Notes under the pieces: generated by a model | Told to the model about the DNA's origin: nothing | What the model saw: only the letters and a program-made list of their open reading frames with translations | Databases searched by the model: none | Shown: piece by piece, positions 5,296 to 7,036 of the stretch | Layout of the letters: every line of letters begins with the position of its first letter | Position numbering within the stretch: position 1 is the first letter of the stretch | NCBI GenBank assembly: GCA_035560935.1 | Contig: DATMYQ010000083.1 | Location: 1 to 7,036 of the forward strand | Direction: 5' to 3' | DNA length: 7,036 bases | Source of the DNA: DATMYQ01 sp035560935 | GTDB lineage: Bacteria > Bacillota > Negativicutes > Sporomusales > Sporomusaceae | Position numbers and translations under genes: made by a program

Positions 5296-7011
5296 ATGGA
5301 ATCAAGGGGAAACGGCTTTTGTACGATTCGGTTTTTACTGTTGGCTTACTGGCGATCGGAAGAAAAGTGGCCGGCGCTTGCTCTATTAAGTAGCTTAATT
5401 GTATTGGCTCTGTTTAGCGTATATTTGAGCGTTAAGTTGAACGAATGGAATGTAGAATTTTATAATGCCCTGAGTGGTTTTGATCAAGAGGCTTTTTGGC
5501 AATCTGTCCGCAAATTCGCTCTGATTGTGAGCGTCTTTGTTTTGATTACGGGTTACTCTACCTATTTGCAAATGCTACTGCAAATCCGTTGGCGGCAATG
5601 GTTGACAAAGCAGTTGGTTGATAGCTGGCTTGTTGACCATACCTACTACCGGATGCGGTTTTTAGAGGCCGCTGGACAGGCTGATAATCCTGACCAGCGG
5701 ATAAGCGAGGATATTGCCCGTTTTGTCAACATATCGCTTAACTTATTCTTCGCCTTTATTCAGCAGGCAGTAAGTCTTCTGTCTTTTGTGGTTATCCTCT
5801 GGGGGTTATCGGGCACAGGCAGTTTTACAATCGGCGGCGTTGAGGTCAATATACCGGGGTATCTCGTCTGGATAGCTGTTGCCTATGCCCTGATGGGAAC
5901 GCTGATCACCATGAAGGTCGGTCGGCTTCTGGCGCCGCTAAACTTTGCGCAGCAGCAGTATGAAGCTGATTTTCGCTATAGTTTAATGCGTATGCGTGAA
6001 CATGATGAAAGCATCGCTCTGTTGGGAGGAGAACAGTGGGAGTCGGCCAATTTAGCGGCGCGTTTTCGGCTGATTATTGGCAATTATCGCCGCTTAATGA
6101 CCGTAAGCAAACATTTATCTTGGTGGAAGACCGGCTATGAATATTTAACAATGGTATTCGCCTTAATGGTGGCATCACCCCGTTATTTTCAGCACCAAAT
6201 TGCATTAGGGGAGATGGTGCAGATTTCCAGCGCCTATCAGCAGGTAACAGCGGCCTTATCTTTTTTTATTACTGTATATAGTCAACTCGCTGAATGGAAA
6301 GCGGTTGCCAATCGCCTTTGCGGATTTGCCGCATCAATGATGGCGGCGGAGTTTATGCAGCCGGAGAGTGAAAAACCGTATGTTCCCAAAACCGGAAACA
6401 CGATGGCGGCAAGACTGACAGTTTACAAAGAGCCGGGTGAGGTTTTGATCCGGGATTTAACGCTAGGCCTTTCGCCGGGTGAAAAGTTGCTGGTGACGGG
6501 ACCTTCCGGATCCGGTAAAAGCACCCTGTTGCGCAGCTTGGCCGGTCTTTGGCCTCACGTCCAGGGCGTTGCAAACTTGTCGGAACCCGTTTGGTTTGCG
6601 CCACAAAAATCATATATTCCCCAGGCCTCTTTGCGGGAGGCCCTATGCTATCCCAAGCACTCCAGTCAAGGAGATGAGCAGTTAAAAGCCCTGCTGGCAG
6701 AGTGCAGCCTTTCGCAATTAACCGCGAGCCTGGATGAACGGCAAGACTGGATGAAAATTCTGTCGCCGGGAGAGCAGCAGCGGTTGGCTTTTGTCCGGTT
6801 GATGCTCCACAAACCCCAAAGTATGTTTTTAGACGAAATAACTTCCGCATTAGATGAAACAACGGAAGCAAAACTATACCGGCTACTGGCGGAAAAATTG
6901 CCGCAGTCTATTATTATCAGCGTGGGCCATCGCTCAACACTGGCCGAGTTTCACGATAAGCAGTTAGCCTTAACCGGTCAGGGTGAGTGGGCATTACAAG
7001 TGCTAAAATAA
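5296..7011 (+). CDS. ABC transporter, fused permease and ATPase, BacA/SbmA/YddA-like
   Basis: This 571-residue inner-membrane half-transporter should act as a homodimer. The N-terminal membrane domain (about residues 1-345) has hydrophobic segments near 26-48, 72-96, 150-170, 185-205, 281-297 and 315-335. It carries the family hallmark HTYYRM...NPDQRISEDI (115-140). The ATPase domain has Walker A GPSGSGKST (402-410), Q-loop Q437, signature LSPGEQQR (489-496), Walker B FLDE (511-514), D-loop SALD (517-520) and H545, so it looks active. Relatives are annotated as vitamin B12, bleomycin or antimicrobial-peptide transporters (Rv1819c, BacA) or as YddA; the substrate here is unknown. ATG5296 follows GGCGGGGG with a five-base gap; TTG5281 would add five residues. 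TTA and other AT-ending codons are more frequent than in the met genes, hinting at separate ancestry. It is a separate transcription unit, and the 25 bases after it show nothing. Confidence 0.88.
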   Translation: MESRGNGFCTIRFLLLAYWRSEEKWPALALLSSLIVLALFSVYLSVKLNEWNVEFYNALSGFDQEAFWQSVRKFALIVSVFVLITGYSTYLQMLLQIRWRQWLTKQLVDSWLVDHTYYRMRFLEAAGQADNPDQRISEDIARFVNISLNLFFAFIQQAVSLLSFVVILWGLSGTGSFTIGGVEVNIPGYLVWIAVAYALMGTLITMKVGRLLAPLNFAQQQYEADFRYSLMRMREHDESIALLGGEQWESANLAARFRLIIGNYRRLMTVSKHLSWWKTGYEYLTMVFALMVASPRYFQHQIALGEMVQISSAYQQVTAALSFFITVYSQLAEWKAVANRLCGFAASMMAAEFMQPESEKPYVPKTGNTMAARLTVYKEPGEVLIRDLTLGLSPGEKLLVTGPSGSGKSTLLRSLAGLWPHVQGVANLSEPVWFAPQKSYIPQASLREALCYPKHSSQGDEQLKALLAECSLSQLTASLDERQDWMKILSPGEQQRLAFVRLMLHKPQSMFLDEITSALDETTEAKLYRLLAEKLPQSIIISVGHRSTLAEFHDKQLALTGQGEWALQVLK

Positions 7012-7036
7012 CTTCTTACAACGTTAAATTTCCTTT

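Noticed and set aside
5268..5296. TTGACT and TATATA with 17-base spacing before the ABC transporter
   Set aside because: The -10 overlaps the ATG5296 start codon, and no good alternative start lies soon after it.

Overview
The window (about 50% GC) looks like chromosomal DNA of a Bacillota bacterium. A SAM-I (S-box) riboswitch with a classical antiterminator/terminator switch, strong AGGAGG-type ribosome binding sites, many intrinsic terminators and vegetative TTGACA/TATAAT-like promoters all point that way. A BacA/SbmA/YddA-class transporter, more usual in bacteria with an outer membrane, would fit a diderm member such as the Negativicutes (Sporomusa-like). That placement is inference only.

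Layout, left to right. A tRNA-Gln(CUG) gene with its own promoter (74-202) is followed by a second promoter-like site and an intrinsic terminator (226-346). Next is cysK (457-1389), cysteine synthase. A strong promoter (1464-1492) then drives a SAM-I riboswitch with an intrinsic terminator (1528-1680), which controls metX (1724-2956), homoserine O-acetyltransferase. A further promoter-like site and a strong terminator (2962-3065) precede a small ubiquitin-like sulfur-carrier gene of the MoaD/ThiS fold (3145-3381). That gene is followed by metY (3530-4819), O-acetylhomoserine sulfhydrylase. A 14-bp terminator (4911-4955) closes this block. The gap after it, 4956-5295, carries a long perfect hairpin directly followed by what looks like the 5' end of a group IIC intron. 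The last gene (5296-7011) is a fused permease/ATPase ABC transporter of the BacA/YddA family.

The four central genes form a sulfur-assimilation and methionine-synthesis block. CysK fixes sulfide onto O-acetylserine to give cysteine. MetX makes O-acetylhomoserine, and MetY turns it into homocysteine by direct sulfhydrylation. The MoaD/ThiS-like gene between metX and metY suggests that sulfur may reach MetY as a protein thiocarboxylate, as known for the HcyS system of Wolinella succinogenes, rather than only as free sulfide. Its C-terminus, however, lacks the expected Gly-Gly and may have been altered by small indels. This is the most interesting point of the window.
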